Source: Inquilinus ginsengisoli_B | GTDB taxonomy: Bacteria; Pseudomonadota; Alphaproteobacteria; DSM-16000; Inquilinaceae | NCBI RefSeq assembly: GCF_050434925.1 | Contig: NZ_JBNDJK010000001.1 | Coordinates: 3,844,001 to 3,908,000 of the forward strand | Direction: 5' to 3' | Length of the DNA: 64,000 nucleotides | Shown here: piece after piece, positions 45,234 to 56,465 of the stretch | Layout of the letters: each line of letters starts with the position of its first letter | How positions within the stretch are numbered: position 1 is the stretch's first letter | Translations under genes and position numbers: made by a program | The notes under the pieces: model-generated | Databases searched by the model: none | The model's input: only the letters and a program-made list of their open reading frames with translations | Told to the model about the DNA's origin: nothing

Positions 45234-45818
45234 ATGGATGCCTTGGATCTTCTGCTGAAGCGGCGCTCGGTGCCCGCCCGCAACATGGTCGAGCCGGGCC
45301 CGGATGCCGCGGCGCTGGAGCGGATCCTGCGGGCCGGCACGCGGGTGCCGGACCACGGCAAGCTGGCGCCCTGGCGCATCCAGGTGCTGCGCAAGGACGG
45401 GCAGCGCCGGCTGGGCGAGGCGATGGCCGGGATCTTCGCCCGCGAGACCCCGGACGCGACCGAGGCGCTGGTCGAGGCGATGCGGCAGAAGCCGGCCCTG
45501 GCGCCGCTGCTGCTGGTGATCACCCACAAGCCCCAGCCCGGCAAGATCCCGGAGCTGGAGCAGATCCTGTCCGGCGGCGCGCTGTGCCAGAACATCCTGA
45601 TGGCGGCGCACGGCCAGGGCTACTGCGCAAGCTGGATCACCGGCTGGCCGGCCTACCACCCGCAGATCGTCGAGCTGCTGGGCCACAACCCGGCGACCGA
45701 CAAGATCATCGGCTTCATCTATCTCGGCACCCCGACCGAGCCGACGGAGGACCGGCCGCGCCCGGCGCTGTCCGACGTCGTCACCGAATGGTCCGGCGCG
45801 CCGGTGCAGGTGGCCTGA
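45234..45818 (+). CDS. nitroreductase family protein (YdjA-like)
   Basis: This encodes 194 residues. The short YdjA-type flavin nitroreductase pattern is complete: LLLKRRSVPARNMVEPGPD, TRVPDHGKLAPWRIQVL (FMN-binding), GGALCQNILMAAHGQGYCAS and IIGFIYLGTPTEP. It uses NAD(P)H to reduce nitro compounds or quinones. GGAG lies before ATG 45234. It ends 6 bp before the convergent LysR gene. Confidence 0.92.
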   Translation: MDALDLLLKRRSVPARNMVEPGPDAAALERILRAGTRVPDHGKLAPWRIQVLRKDGQRRLGEAMAGIFARETPDATEALVEAMRQKPALAPLLLVITHKPQPGKIPELEQILSGGALCQNILMAAHGQGYCASWITGWPAYHPQIVELLGHNPATDKIIGFIYLGTPTEPTEDRPRPALSDVVTEWSGAPVQVA

Positions 45819-45824
45819 CGACGC

Positions 45825-46751
45825 CTACGCCGCCGCGGCGACGCGGCGCGACTCCATCAGCAGCGCCAGGAACGCCCGCGCCGCGGGATTGACCGGGCCG
45901 TCTCTGGCGCCGCGCTCGGCATGGGCGACGCCCAGCTCCCAGCAGATCTCCGGCGGGGCCAGTGTCGCCACCGCCGGCGGCGGGCGGTGCGGGTCGGCTG
46001 GATGGGCGGCGATCAGCGCCTCCGGTACCAAAGCGATGCCGAGGCCGAGGGCGACCAGGTCGAGCGCGGTCGGCAGGTCGTTGACCTCGAAGCCGGTGCG
46101 GCGCTCCACCCGCACCCGGGCGAAGGCCTGGTCGACCATCTGCCGGGTGCCCCAGTCGGTCTGGAAATCGACGAAGGTCTCGCGGCCCAGCCGGCTCAGG
46201 GCCACGTTCTTCCGGCCCGCCAGCGGATGGTCGTGGCGGCAGGCGGCCACCAGCTCCTCGCAGGCCAGCATGGTGGCCCGGACATCCGGCGGCGGCGCGG
46301 GCTGCATCGGCACGAAGGCCAGGTCCACCCGGCTGTCGCGCAGCTTCTCGAACAGCCGGTCCGATCCGCCCTGGCACAGCCGAATCTCGACCCCGGGATG
46401 GGCGGCGTGGAACCGGGCCAGCAGCCCCGGCAGTTCAACGAAGGGCGCCAGGCTGTGGGTGGTGCCGATCGCCAGCCGGCCGCGGGCCAGGCCCTGGACC
46501 GCGGCGACGGCGTCGCGGGCACCCTGCGCCGCCGCCAGCACCCGCCGCGCCTCCTCGGCCAGCACCCGGCCGGCGGCAGTCAGGTCGACCCGCCGGGTGC
46601 TGCGGATGAACAGCGGCGCGCCCAGCTCCTCCTCCAGCGCCCGGATCGAAGCCGACAGGCCGGACTGGACGATGTTCACCCGCCGGGCGGCGCGGGTGAA
46701 GTGCTGCTCCTCCGCCACCGCCAGGAAATGCTCCAGCTGCCTCAGATCCAT
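45825..46751 (-). CDS. LysR-family transcriptional regulator
   Basis: This encodes 308 residues. The HTH is MDLRQLEHFLAVAEEQHFTR followed by AARRVNIVQSGLSASIRALE. The effector domain (GRLAIGTTHSLAPFVELPGL; CRHDHPLAGR; ALDLVALGLGIALVPEAL) is complete. It is divergent from the aldo/keto reductase gene, separated by 118 bp that contain two TGAATGCGAT direct repeats, and is therefore the likely regulator of that gene. Confidence 0.92.
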   Translation of the reverse strand: MDLRQLEHFLAVAEEQHFTRAARRVNIVQSGLSASIRALEEELGAPLFIRSTRRVDLTAAGRVLAEEARRVLAAAQGARDAVAAVQGLARGRLAIGTTHSLAPFVELPGLLARFHAAHPGVEIRLCQGGSDRLFEKLRDSRVDLAFVPMQPAPPPDVRATMLACEELVAACRHDHPLAGRKNVALSRLGRETFVDFQTDWGTRQMVDQAFARVRVERRTGFEVNDLPTALDLVALGLGIALVPEALIAAHPADPHRPPPAVATLAPPEICWELGVAHAERGARDGPVNPAARAFLALLMESRRVAAAA

Positions 46752-46789
46752 GGTCCCGCCCGATTTCGCCGATTGTGCTGCGATCATGC

Positions 46790-46830
46790 TGAATGCGATC
46801 TGAACATTCAATTGGAACGATGAATGCGAT
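46790..46830. promoter_or_regulatory. direct repeats in the LysR/aldo-keto reductase intergenic region
   Basis: TGAATGCGAT occurs at 46790-46799 and 46821-46830, 31 bp apart (about three helical turns). It is a candidate LysR binding region. No other regulator is close. Confidence 0.35.
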
Positions 46831-46869
46831 GCCGTCATTCTCCAGGCCGGACATGACCGGGAGAAGACC

Positions 46870-47889
46870 ATGAGCGAAGGCCACACGCATCTGCCGACAC
46901 GGCGCTTCGGCACCACCGACATGGCGATCACCCGGGTCGGCTTCGGCGCCTGGGCGATCGGCGGCGCCGGCTGGGCCGCGGCCTGGGGCGAGCAGGACGA
47001 CGACGCCTCGGTGGCGGCGATCCGCCACGCCGCCGAGGTCGGCATCAACTGGATCGACACCGCCGCGGTCTACGGCCTCGGCCATTCCGAGGAGATCGTC
47101 GGCCGCGCCCTGCGCGAGATCCCGGCCGACAAGCGGCCCTATGTCTTCACCAAGGGCGGGCTGATCTGGGACGAGGCCAACCGCACCGCGGTGCCGAAGC
47201 GGGTCGGCGCGCCAGACAGCCTGCGGCGTGAGGTCGAAGCCTCGCTGAAGCGGCTCGGCGTCGAGCGGATCGACCTGTACCAGCTGCACTGGCCGGCCGA
47301 GGACGGCACCTCGATCGAGACCCTGTGGCAGACCTTCCTCGACCTGAAGGCGGAAGGGAAGGTGCGGGCCGTCGGCCTGTCCAACCACAATGTCGAGCTG
47401 CTGGCGCGGGCCGAAGCGGTCGGCCATGTCGACACGCTGCAGCCGCCATTCTCGGCGATTCGCCGCGACATCGGGGCGTCGGAGCTGCCGTGGTGCGCCG
47501 CGCACCAGACCGGCGTCATCGTCTACAGCCCGATGCAGTCCGGCCTCCTGACCGGCGCCTTCACGGCGGAACGGGCGGCGGCGCTGCCGAAGGACGACTG
47601 GCGCTCGCGCTCGCCGCATTTCACCGGCGAAGGGCTGGCCCGCAACCTGGCGCTGGCCGAGGCGTTGAAGCCGGTGGCGGCGCGCCACGGCACCTCGGTC
47701 GCCGCCGTGGCGGTGGCCTGGACGCTGGCCTGGCCGGCGGTCACCGCCGCGATCGTCGGCGCCCGCAGCCCCGAGCAGGTCGACGGCTGGCTCGACGCCG
47801 CGACGCTGGAGCTGACGGCGGAGGATGTCGGCGAGATCGCCGCCGCGATCGAGAGCACCGGCGCGGGCACCGGGCCGGTGCGGCCGTAA
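46870..47889 (+). CDS. aldo/keto reductase
   Basis: This encodes 339 residues, a TIM-barrel AKR. The active-site residues are visible: Asp and Tyr in WIDTAAVYGLGHSEEIVGRA, Lys in YVFTKGG and His in LYQLHWPAEDG. The NADPH-binding region near the C terminus is TAAIVGARSPEQVDGWLDA. AKRs of this type reduce aldehydes or sugars. The divergent LysR gene is its probable regulator. Confidence 0.93.
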   Translation: MSEGHTHLPTRRFGTTDMAITRVGFGAWAIGGAGWAAAWGEQDDDASVAAIRHAAEVGINWIDTAAVYGLGHSEEIVGRALREIPADKRPYVFTKGGLIWDEANRTAVPKRVGAPDSLRREVEASLKRLGVERIDLYQLHWPAEDGTSIETLWQTFLDLKAEGKVRAVGLSNHNVELLARAEAVGHVDTLQPPFSAIRRDIGASELPWCAAHQTGVIVYSPMQSGLLTGAFTAERAAALPKDDWRSRSPHFTGEGLARNLALAEALKPVAARHGTSVAAVAVAWTLAWPAVTAAIVGARSPEQVDGWLDAATLELTAEDVGEIAAAIESTGAGTGPVRP

Positions 47890-47899
47890 CGACAACGTG

Positions 47900-47929
47900 G
47901 ACCGGGTTCGCCTCCGGGCCGGCCCGGTC
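47900..47929. terminator. hairpin between convergent AKR and MOSC genes
   Basis: GACCGGG (47900-47906) pairs with CCCGGTC (47923-47929), with a 16-nt loop. No T-tract follows. It overlaps the MOSC stop codon. Confidence 0.35.
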
Positions 47930-48686
47930 ACACGACCGTCAGGGTGTCCCCTTCAGCGATCCGGCCGCCGGCCAGCACCTCGGCATAGATGCCGCAATCG
48001 GCATGGCCGAAGCCGGTGATCAACGCCTTCGGGATGTTCAGGTCGCGCTCGCCGGTCGCCGGGTTGACGTTGGTGGCGGCGCAGCGGGTGATCCGTGAGA
48101 CGACCTTGAGCCGCACCGGCCCGATCGCAAGCTCGCGGCCGATCCAGTCGAACTCCGCCCAGGCCGGCAGGCCCTCGAGGATCAGGTTGCCGCGGAAGCG
48201 CCGCGGGTCGACCGGGGCGCGCGTCACCCGCTCGATGTCCTTCACAGAGGCCAGGTTGATCAGCGAGACCAGCTTCTCCGGCTTGTCGGTGAAGGCGAGG
48301 CCGGGGGCGGAGACGATCTTCACCGCGCCGCGCGCGTCCTTCATGAAGGCGTTCAGGAACTGGTTGATCAGCTCCTGCCCGATCGGCAGGGACAGCAGGC
48401 CGCGCGCCACCTGCTTGCCGTCGCGCTTCAGCGTCAGCGCCTCGGTCACGTCGTCGTAATCGATGCCCAGCAGGGCCAGCCGCTCGTCGGTCATCCGCTG
48501 CAGGAACTGCCGCTTCGGCTGCCAGCTCGGCGCCGTGGGGTCGCATTGGCTGGCGCCGTGCACGATGGCGAAGCGCCGGTCATGCGGCAGCGTCTCGCCG
48601 GCGGCGAGATCGGTGGCGGCGAGTTTCTGCCCGGTCATACCCTTGACGGGGTAGCGGTACAGTTCGGCGATGCGGACGGCAGTCAT
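47928..48686 (-). CDS. MOSC-domain protein
   Basis: This encodes 252 residues: MOSC_N (VRIAELYRYPVKGMTGQKLA; LPHDRRFAIVHG) followed by the MOSC domain (GLAFTDKPEKLVSLINLASV, then PRRFRGNLILEGLPAWAEFD, then SRITRCAATNVNPATGERD with the conserved Cys that binds molybdenum cofactor or sulfur). MOSC proteins handle molybdenum cofactor in sulfuration or N-reductive reactions. ATG 48686 starts the conserved MTAVRIAELYRYP. Confidence 0.9.
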   Translation of the reverse strand: MTAVRIAELYRYPVKGMTGQKLAATDLAAGETLPHDRRFAIVHGASQCDPTAPSWQPKRQFLQRMTDERLALLGIDYDDVTEALTLKRDGKQVARGLLSLPIGQELINQFLNAFMKDARGAVKIVSAPGLAFTDKPEKLVSLINLASVKDIERVTRAPVDPRRFRGNLILEGLPAWAEFDWIGRELAIGPVRLKVVSRITRCAATNVNPATGERDLNIPKALITGFGHADCGIYAEVLAGGRIAEGDTLTVV

Positions 48687-48832
48687 GGCGGGTCTCGGGT
48701 TCCGGGCAAAAACCCTAGCGCGTTCTGGCTGGTGGAAACAATCAGCGCGCCGAGGATCGCCGCTATGCGCGATTGGGACCGGCCCGGCATCGGCCGGCCT
48801 GTGGCGGGTCTTCAGAGATGGTCCCGACAGCC

Positions 48833-48858
48833 CTTGTTGCTGCAGGGCCACACCCCTA
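48833..48858 (+). promoter_or_regulatory. candidate sigma-32 (RpoH) heat-shock promoter of clpB
   Basis: CTTGTTG (48833-48839) and CCCCTA (48853-48858) are separated by 13 bp, close to the RpoH consensus CTTGAAA-N11..16-CCCCAT. Transcription would start about 90 bp before the clpB ATG. ClpB is a classical RpoH target. Confidence 0.6.
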
Positions 48859-48954
48859 CATCAGTCCTGCATCCTCCCGGATCGCACGAATGTGGATCAA
48901 GGCGGGGTCGGGCTTCGAGCAAGACGACCGCGCCGGATAGCGGAGACTAGACGT

Positions 48955-51564
<2,610 letters not shown>

Positions 51565-51578
51565 TCGACCGGACGGGA

Positions 51579-51598
51579 AGGGGCGCTTCGGCGCCCCT
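51579..51598. terminator. UUCG-tetraloop hairpin between clpB and LysR genes
   Basis: AGGGGCGC / GCGCCCCT closes a TTCG loop with a C-G closing pair, an exceptionally stable hairpin. It ends inside the stop codon of the convergent LysR gene. Confidence 0.75.
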
Positions 51599-52502
51599 AC
51601 ACCGTGATCTCGAAGACAAAGTCGAGGAAAGCGCGCACCCGGGCTGGGGGCAGGCCGCGCGAGCGGTGATAGGCGTAGACCGGGAAGCCCTCGTCCGACC
51701 AGTCAGGCAGCAGCCGGACCAGCCGGCCCGATGCCAGCAGGTCGCGCACGCTGAACTCCAGCGGCTGGCCGATGCCCTGGCCGCCCAGCAGGGCGCCGAT
51801 CAGGCTGCCGGAATCGTTCACCGTCAGCCGGCCCTTGACCGGCACTGACAGCAGCTCGGTCTTGCGCCGGAACTCCCATTCATAGGGCCGGCCGGTGGCG
51901 GCCTCCTTGACCAGCACGCATTCATGGCAGTCCCGCACCAGATCCTCCGGATGCTGCGGGCGGCCGCGCCGGGCCACGTAGTCGGGGGCGGCGCAGGTCA
52001 GCACCCGGGTCTCCAGCAGCAGCTTGCTGTTCAGGCCTGACGGCTCCGGCTCGCCGAAGCGCAGCGCGATGTCGAAGCCCTCGGCCACCAGGTCGCCGAT
52101 GCGGTCGCGCACCACCAGCTCCAGCTCGATCTCCGGATGCCGCGCCATGAAGCCGGACAGGCGCGGGGCCAGGACGGAGTGGCCGAAGGCGGCATCGGCA
52201 TTGACCCGCAGCCGGCCGCGCACCGCGGTGGCGCCGCCCGACGCCTCGGCCGCCCGCTCCTCGATCCCGGTCAGATGCGGCATCACCCCGTCGTAGAAGC
52301 GGCGGCCTTCCTCGGTCAGCGTGATCGCCCGCGGCGTGCGGTCGAACAGGCGCACGCCCAGCCGCGCCTCCAGCCGGGCGATGGCGCGGCTGACACCGGA
52401 CTGAGTCAGGCCCAGGCTGTCCGCCGCCCGCACGAAGCTGCCGGCCTCGACCACCGCGGCCAAGGCGCTGATGCCGCTCAGCAGGCGGCCATCGAAGACC
52501 AT
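51597..52502 (-). CDS. LysR-family transcriptional regulator
   Basis: This encodes 301 residues. The N-terminal wHTH (SGISALAAVVEAGSFVRAAD, SLGLTQSGVSRAIARLEARL) and a full LysR effector domain (GRLRVNADAAFGHSVLAPRL; EGFDIALRFGEPEPSGLNSK) are present. I used ATG 52502; GTG 52508 is an alternative. It is divergent from an SDR gene with about 110 bp between, and is likely to control the SDR-Atu4866-VOC set. Confidence 0.92.
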   Translation of the reverse strand: MVFDGRLLSGISALAAVVEAGSFVRAADSLGLTQSGVSRAIARLEARLGVRLFDRTPRAITLTEEGRRFYDGVMPHLTGIEERAAEASGGATAVRGRLRVNADAAFGHSVLAPRLSGFMARHPEIELELVVRDRIGDLVAEGFDIALRFGEPEPSGLNSKLLLETRVLTCAAPDYVARRGRPQHPEDLVRDCHECVLVKEAATGRPYEWEFRRKTELLSVPVKGRLTVNDSGSLIGALLGGQGIGQPLEFSVRDLLASGRLVRLLPDWSDEGFPVYAYHRSRGLPPARVRAFLDFVFEITV

Positions 52503-52613
52503 GAGCACGACTTGCAGTCATTGAAATGATGTCGACTATGCGCTCGTGTCGTGATGGGTCAAGTCATAGGGTTCCGTCAGCGGCGATCGGTGCCGCAACC
52601 GATGGAGATCCCC

Positions 52614-53345
52614 ATGGAAGGCAAAATCATCGCGATCACCGGCGCGTCGAGCGGCATCGGCGAGGCCGCGGCGCGCCATTTCGCCAAGGCCGGCGCCGCG
52701 GTAATGCTGGGCGCCCGCCGCCTGCACCGGCTGGAAGTCGTGGCCGACGAGATCCGCCGCGACGGCGGCCGGGTGGCGCTGCAGCGCCTGGACGTCACCC
52801 GCCGCGAGGATGTGGACGCCTTCGTCCAGGCCGCGGTGGCGCAGTTCGGCCGGCTGGACGTGATCGTCAACAATGCCGGGGTGATGCCGCTGTCCCCGGT
52901 CACCGACCTCAAGGTCGAGGAATGGGACCGGATGGTCGACGTCAACCTCAAGGGCGTGCTGTACGGCGTCGCCGCGGCGCTGCCGGTGTTCCGCGCCCAG
53001 GGCTCCGGCCACATCGTCAACGTCACCTCGGTGGCAGACCGGCGCATCGTGCCGACCGCTGCGGTCTATTCGGCGACGAAGTACGCCGTGCGCGCCTTCT
53101 CCGAGGGGCTGCGGCAGGAGATCGGCGGCGGCATCCGGGTCACGGTGGTGGCGCCGGGCGCGACGGAATCGGAGCTGGCCAACGGCATCTCCGACCCGGA
53201 GCTGCGGCGGGCCGCGATCGAGGATTACCGCCGCGACCTGCTCCCGGCCGAGGCCATCGCCCGTGCGATCGCCTACGCGGTCGCCCAGCCGCCGGAGGTC
53301 GACGTCAACGAGCTGGTCGTGCGCCCGACCGCCCAGGCCTATTGA
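52614..53345 (+). CDS. short-chain dehydrogenase/reductase (SDR)
   Basis: This encodes 243 residues, classical SDR. The cofactor motif is ITGASSGIGEAAARHFAKAG, with LDVIVNNAGVMPLSPV and the Ser-Tyr-Lys triad NVTSVADRRIVPTAAVYSAT-K. The conserved arginines after the Gly motif suggest NADP(H). ATG 52614 has GGAG 7 bp upstream. It is followed 12 bp later by an Atu4866-type gene. Confidence 0.92.
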   Translation: MEGKIIAITGASSGIGEAAARHFAKAGAAVMLGARRLHRLEVVADEIRRDGGRVALQRLDVTRREDVDAFVQAAVAQFGRLDVIVNNAGVMPLSPVTDLKVEEWDRMVDVNLKGVLYGVAAALPVFRAQGSGHIVNVTSVADRRIVPTAAVYSATKYAVRAFSEGLRQEIGGGIRVTVVAPGATESELANGISDPELRRAAIEDYRRDLLPAEAIARAIAYAVAQPPEVDVNELVVRPTAQAY

Positions 53346-53357
53346 GCGGAGGCCGTG

Positions 53358-53714
53358 ATGGCGCCCTCCCGCATCGTCCTGGCGGCCTGGGCGGTTCTCG
53401 CCGCCTCGGCCGCCGACGCCCAGACGACCCTGACACAGGCTATCGACATGACACGCACCGACCTCTCCGCAGCCGATCTCGCCGGCATGTGGGTGACCGA
53501 GAACGGCCACATCCGGCTCGAGCTACTGGCCGGCGGCCGCTACGACGAGGCGCGCGGCGCCCGGCGCAGCGCCTATACCGGCCGCTGGGAGATCCGCGGC
53601 CCGGGCCAGCTCTTCTTCGCCGACGATTCCGGCTTCACCGCCATGGGCACCGTCGCCGACGGAACCCTGGAGGTGGGTGGCGACCGCTTCCGCCGGGACG
53701 GGCGTTGGGACTGA
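53358..53714 (+). CDS. Atu4866-domain protein (secreted or membrane-anchored)
   Basis: This encodes 118 residues. An N-terminal hydrophobic signal (IVLAAWAVLAASAADAQ) is followed by an Atu4866-like beta domain (DLAGMWVTENGHIRLELL, GGRYDEARGARRSAYTGRW, DDSGFTAMGTVADGTLEVGG). The family is small, its structure is a beta-barrel and its function is unknown. It is often found near SDR genes. GGAGG lies 5 bp before ATG 53358. Confidence 0.8.
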   Translation: MAPSRIVLAAWAVLAASAADAQTTLTQAIDMTRTDLSAADLAGMWVTENGHIRLELLAGGRYDEARGARRSAYTGRWEIRGPGQLFFADDSGFTAMGTVADGTLEVGGDRFRRDGRWD

Positions 53715-53756
53715 CCGGCATGCCGTCCTATCATCCCGGGAACCGAGGAGGACGGC

Positions 53757-54140
53757 ATGATCCGCATCGACCATCTCGACCATCTGGTGCTGACCGTGGC
53801 CAGCATCGAGGCGACCCGCGACTTCTACGCCCGGGCACTCGGCATGACGGTCGAGGTTTTCGGCCAGGGCCGCACCGCGCTGCGCTTCGGCGACCAGAAG
53901 ATCAACCTGCACCAGGCCGGGCGGGAGTTCGAGCCGAAGGCGCTGCGGCCGACGCCCGGCTCGGCCGATCTCTGCTTCATCGCCGCGACGCCGCTGGAGG
54001 AGGTGGTGGCCCATCTCGACAGCCTCGGCATCGCGATCGAGGAGGGCCCGGTGCCCCGCACCGGGGCCACCGGGCCGATCCGCTCGGTCTATCTCCGCGA
54101 TCCCGACGCCAACCTGATCGAGATCTCGAACCCGGCCTGA
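53757..54140 (+). CDS. VOC (glyoxalase-like) family protein
   Basis: This encodes 127 residues: MIRIDHLDHLVLTVASIEAT, RDFYARALGMTVEVFGQGRT, ALRFGDQKINLHQAG and SVYLRDPDANLIEISNPA, a single VOC domain with the YLRDPDxNLIE metal/substrate pattern. GAGGAG lies just before the ATG. It lies 42 bp after the Atu4866-type gene and is probably in the same transcript. Confidence 0.9.
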   Translation: MIRIDHLDHLVLTVASIEATRDFYARALGMTVEVFGQGRTALRFGDQKINLHQAGREFEPKALRPTPGSADLCFIAATPLEEVVAHLDSLGIAIEEGPVPRTGATGPIRSVYLRDPDANLIEISNPA

Positions 54141-54144
54141 GGCT

Positions 54145-55215
54145 TCACTCCAAGTCGCCCCGCTTCTTGGCGGCGCGGCCCTGCTTCTGCCGCTGGATCC
54201 AGACCTTGCGCGCCGCGGCCCGGGCAACCGGGTCTTCCCGGCGGCCGAGATGCGCCAGCTCGCGCTGCAGCTTGCCCCAGTTGCGCCAGCGGTCCCCATC
54301 CAGGCGGCCATCCTCCAGCGCCGCGCGCACGGCGCAGCCGGGTTCCGCCTCATGCCGGCAGTCGCCGAAGCGGCATGTCGCCGCCAGCGCCTCGATGTCG
54401 TCGAAGGCCGTGGCGACACCGGCCTCGGCATCCCACAGCCCCAGCTCGCGCATGCCCGGCGTGTCCAGCACCAGACGCCCATCCGGCAGCAGCACCAGCT
54501 CGCGATGGGTGGTGGTGTGGCGGCCGCGGGCGTCGTCCTCGCGGATTCCGCCGGTCGCCATCCTCTCCATCCCGGCCAGGGCGTTGACCAAGCTGGATTT
54601 GCCGACGCCGGAACTGCCCAGCAGCACCGCCGTCTGGCCGGGGGCGAAGCAGTCGCGCAAGCCCTCGATGCCCTCGCCGCTGACGGCGGAAACGACATGG
54701 ACCGGCACGCCCCGGGTCAGCGGTTCGATTTCGGCAAGCGCTGGGGCGCGGTCGTCGCACAGATCGGCCTTGGTCAGCACCACCACCGGCGCGGCCCCGC
54801 TCTCCAATGCCGTGGCGAGGTAGCGCTCGATCCGCCGGGCGTTGCGCTCGGCGTTCAGCGAGGTGACGAGGAAGGCGACCTCGATATTGGCGGCCACCAC
54901 CTGGGCAACCGGCCGGCCGGGGCCGGCCGCCTTGCGGGTGAAGGCGTTGCGCCGCGGCAGCACGGCATGGATGGTGGCGCTGGCTTTGTCCGGGGGCACG
55001 GACACAGCGACCCAGTCGCCGGTCACCGGATACTCGCCCTCCTGTGCCTCATGGGCGAAGCGCCCGGACAGGTGGCTGGTCATCTCGCCCTGCGGCGTGA
55101 TGAGGGTGTAGGCGCCGCGCCGCTGCACGGTGACGCGCGCCGGGCTCAGGCCTTGGGCTGCATGAGGGCTGAAATCATCCTGGAGCCCCTGGCTCCAGCC
55201 ATAGCGTTCGATCAA
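54145..55215 (-). CDS. rsgA: ribosome small-subunit GTPase A
   Basis: This encodes 356 residues from a TTG start preceded by GAGGA at 8 bp spacing; no in-frame ATG begins near the conserved MIERYGWSQGL opening. It has an OB-fold N domain, a circularly permuted GTPase (TKAD as G4 first, then GSSGVGKSSLVNAL as G1, TTTHREL as G2, DTPGMRELG as G3) and a C-terminal zinc-binding CRFGDCRHEAEPGCAV. RsgA checks maturation of the 30S subunit. It is convergent with the VOC gene, 4 bp apart. Confidence 0.95.
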   Translation of the reverse strand: MIERYGWSQGLQDDFSPHAAQGLSPARVTVQRRGAYTLITPQGEMTSHLSGRFAHEAQEGEYPVTGDWVAVSVPPDKASATIHAVLPRRNAFTRKAAGPGRPVAQVVAANIEVAFLVTSLNAERNARRIERYLATALESGAAPVVVLTKADLCDDRAPALAEIEPLTRGVPVHVVSAVSGEGIEGLRDCFAPGQTAVLLGSSGVGKSSLVNALAGMERMATGGIREDDARGRHTTTHRELVLLPDGRLVLDTPGMRELGLWDAEAGVATAFDDIEALAATCRFGDCRHEAEPGCAVRAALEDGRLDGDRWRNWGKLQRELAHLGRREDPVARAAARKVWIQRQKQGRAAKKRGDLE

Positions 55216-55481
55216 TTCGGAAATCCTCGGTCGGAAAGCCTGTCAGGCGCCGGCCGATGGAATCCTGATGTCAGGAGGTCCGAACGGCGGCACAGCAAAG
55301 GGTGGCGCGAAACGCGCGGACAATGGCAGCCATCGTCATACCCTCCTTTCCGAGCCGTCAGGGGCAGCCCAGGGATAAGCTGGCCGGGGCCAGGCGTCAA
55401 GCCAGCGCATGATCTTACCGCTTGGAGGCGGGCCCGGGGTCGGGCGATGCTCGCCGGTGCAAACCATCGAAGGGGGCTTCC

Positions 55482-56414
55482 ATGCTGCGCATTCCGGCCG
55501 CGACGGCCGTCCTGTCCCTCGCGCTGGCCGCCGCGCCGGCGGCGCAGGCGGCGGAAGGGCTGTGGAGCGTCTATGATTCGGCGCTGAAGAGCGCGAAGTA
55601 CATCGACCTGACCCATGCTTTCGCGCCGACCCAGCCGGTTTGGCCGGGCTTCGGCAATGCCGAGTTCAAGCCGGCGATCGCGGGCAACGAGCTGCCGGAC
55701 TACGCCAAGAAGGGCGACGAATTCACCTATGCCAAGCACGGCTTCGTCGCCAGCGCCTATGCCCTGCCGACCGACCAGTACGGCACCCAGCTGGACCCGC
55801 CGGCGCATTGGGACGAGTTCGGCGCCACGATCAGCGACCTGCCGCCGACCTTCGCGGTGCGGCCGCTGGTGCTGATCGATATCCACGAGAAGGTGGCGAA
55901 GGACCCGAGCTACGCCATGACTGTGGACGACGTCACCGCCTGGGAGGCCAAGCACGGCACCGTGCCCGAGGGCAGCGTGGTCATGGTCCGCACCGACTGG
56001 TCGAAGAAGTGGAGCGATGTCGAGCATTTTAACGACAAGCCGTTCCCCGGCGTGTCGCTGGACGCGCTGAAGTTCCTGCATCTGGAGCGCCGCATCCTGT
56101 TCCACGGCCATGAGCCGCTGGACACCGACGCCACGCCGACGCTGGAGGGCGAGGCCTGGCTGATGCACAACCACTTCACCCAGGCCGAAGGCGTGGCCAA
56201 TCTCGACCAGGTGCCGGAGGCCGGGGCGCTGATCACCATCGGCTTCGCCAAGCCGCTGGGCGGCACCGGCGGCTATGCCCGCTACGTCGCCATCGCCCCG
56301 GCCGACTGGCCGCATGGCGTGACCATCGCCGAGGCGCCGGGCGCGCCGCTGCCGAAGCAGACCGCGCCGCTGCGCCGCGGCCCCGACGGGGTGATGCGGC
56401 CGACGCCGCAATGA
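55482..56414 (+). CDS. cyclase family protein (kynurenine-formamidase-like), secreted
   Basis: This encodes 310 residues with a signal peptide (LSLALAAAPAAQAAEG, cleavage near 22). The metal-dependent cyclase/hydrolase fold appears as IDLTHAFAPTQPVWPGF, the metal motif DQYGTQLDPPAHWDEFG (the first His of the classic HxGTHxDxPxH is replaced by Gln, a known subfamily form) and FHGHEPLDTDATPTLEGEAW. AAGGGGG lies 5 bp before ATG 55482. Substrate unknown. It begins a three-gene hydrolase cluster. Confidence 0.83.
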   Translation: MLRIPAATAVLSLALAAAPAAQAAEGLWSVYDSALKSAKYIDLTHAFAPTQPVWPGFGNAEFKPAIAGNELPDYAKKGDEFTYAKHGFVASAYALPTDQYGTQLDPPAHWDEFGATISDLPPTFAVRPLVLIDIHEKVAKDPSYAMTVDDVTAWEAKHGTVPEGSVVMVRTDWSKKWSDVEHFNDKPFPGVSLDALKFLHLERRILFHGHEPLDTDATPTLEGEAWLMHNHFTQAEGVANLDQVPEAGALITIGFAKPLGGTGGYARYVAIAPADWPHGVTIAEAPGAPLPKQTAPLRRGPDGVMRPTPQ

Positions 56415-56465
56415 CCGGGCAGGGGAGGGCAGGAGCCCTCCCCTTCGCAGGAGGAGCGGGGCCGG

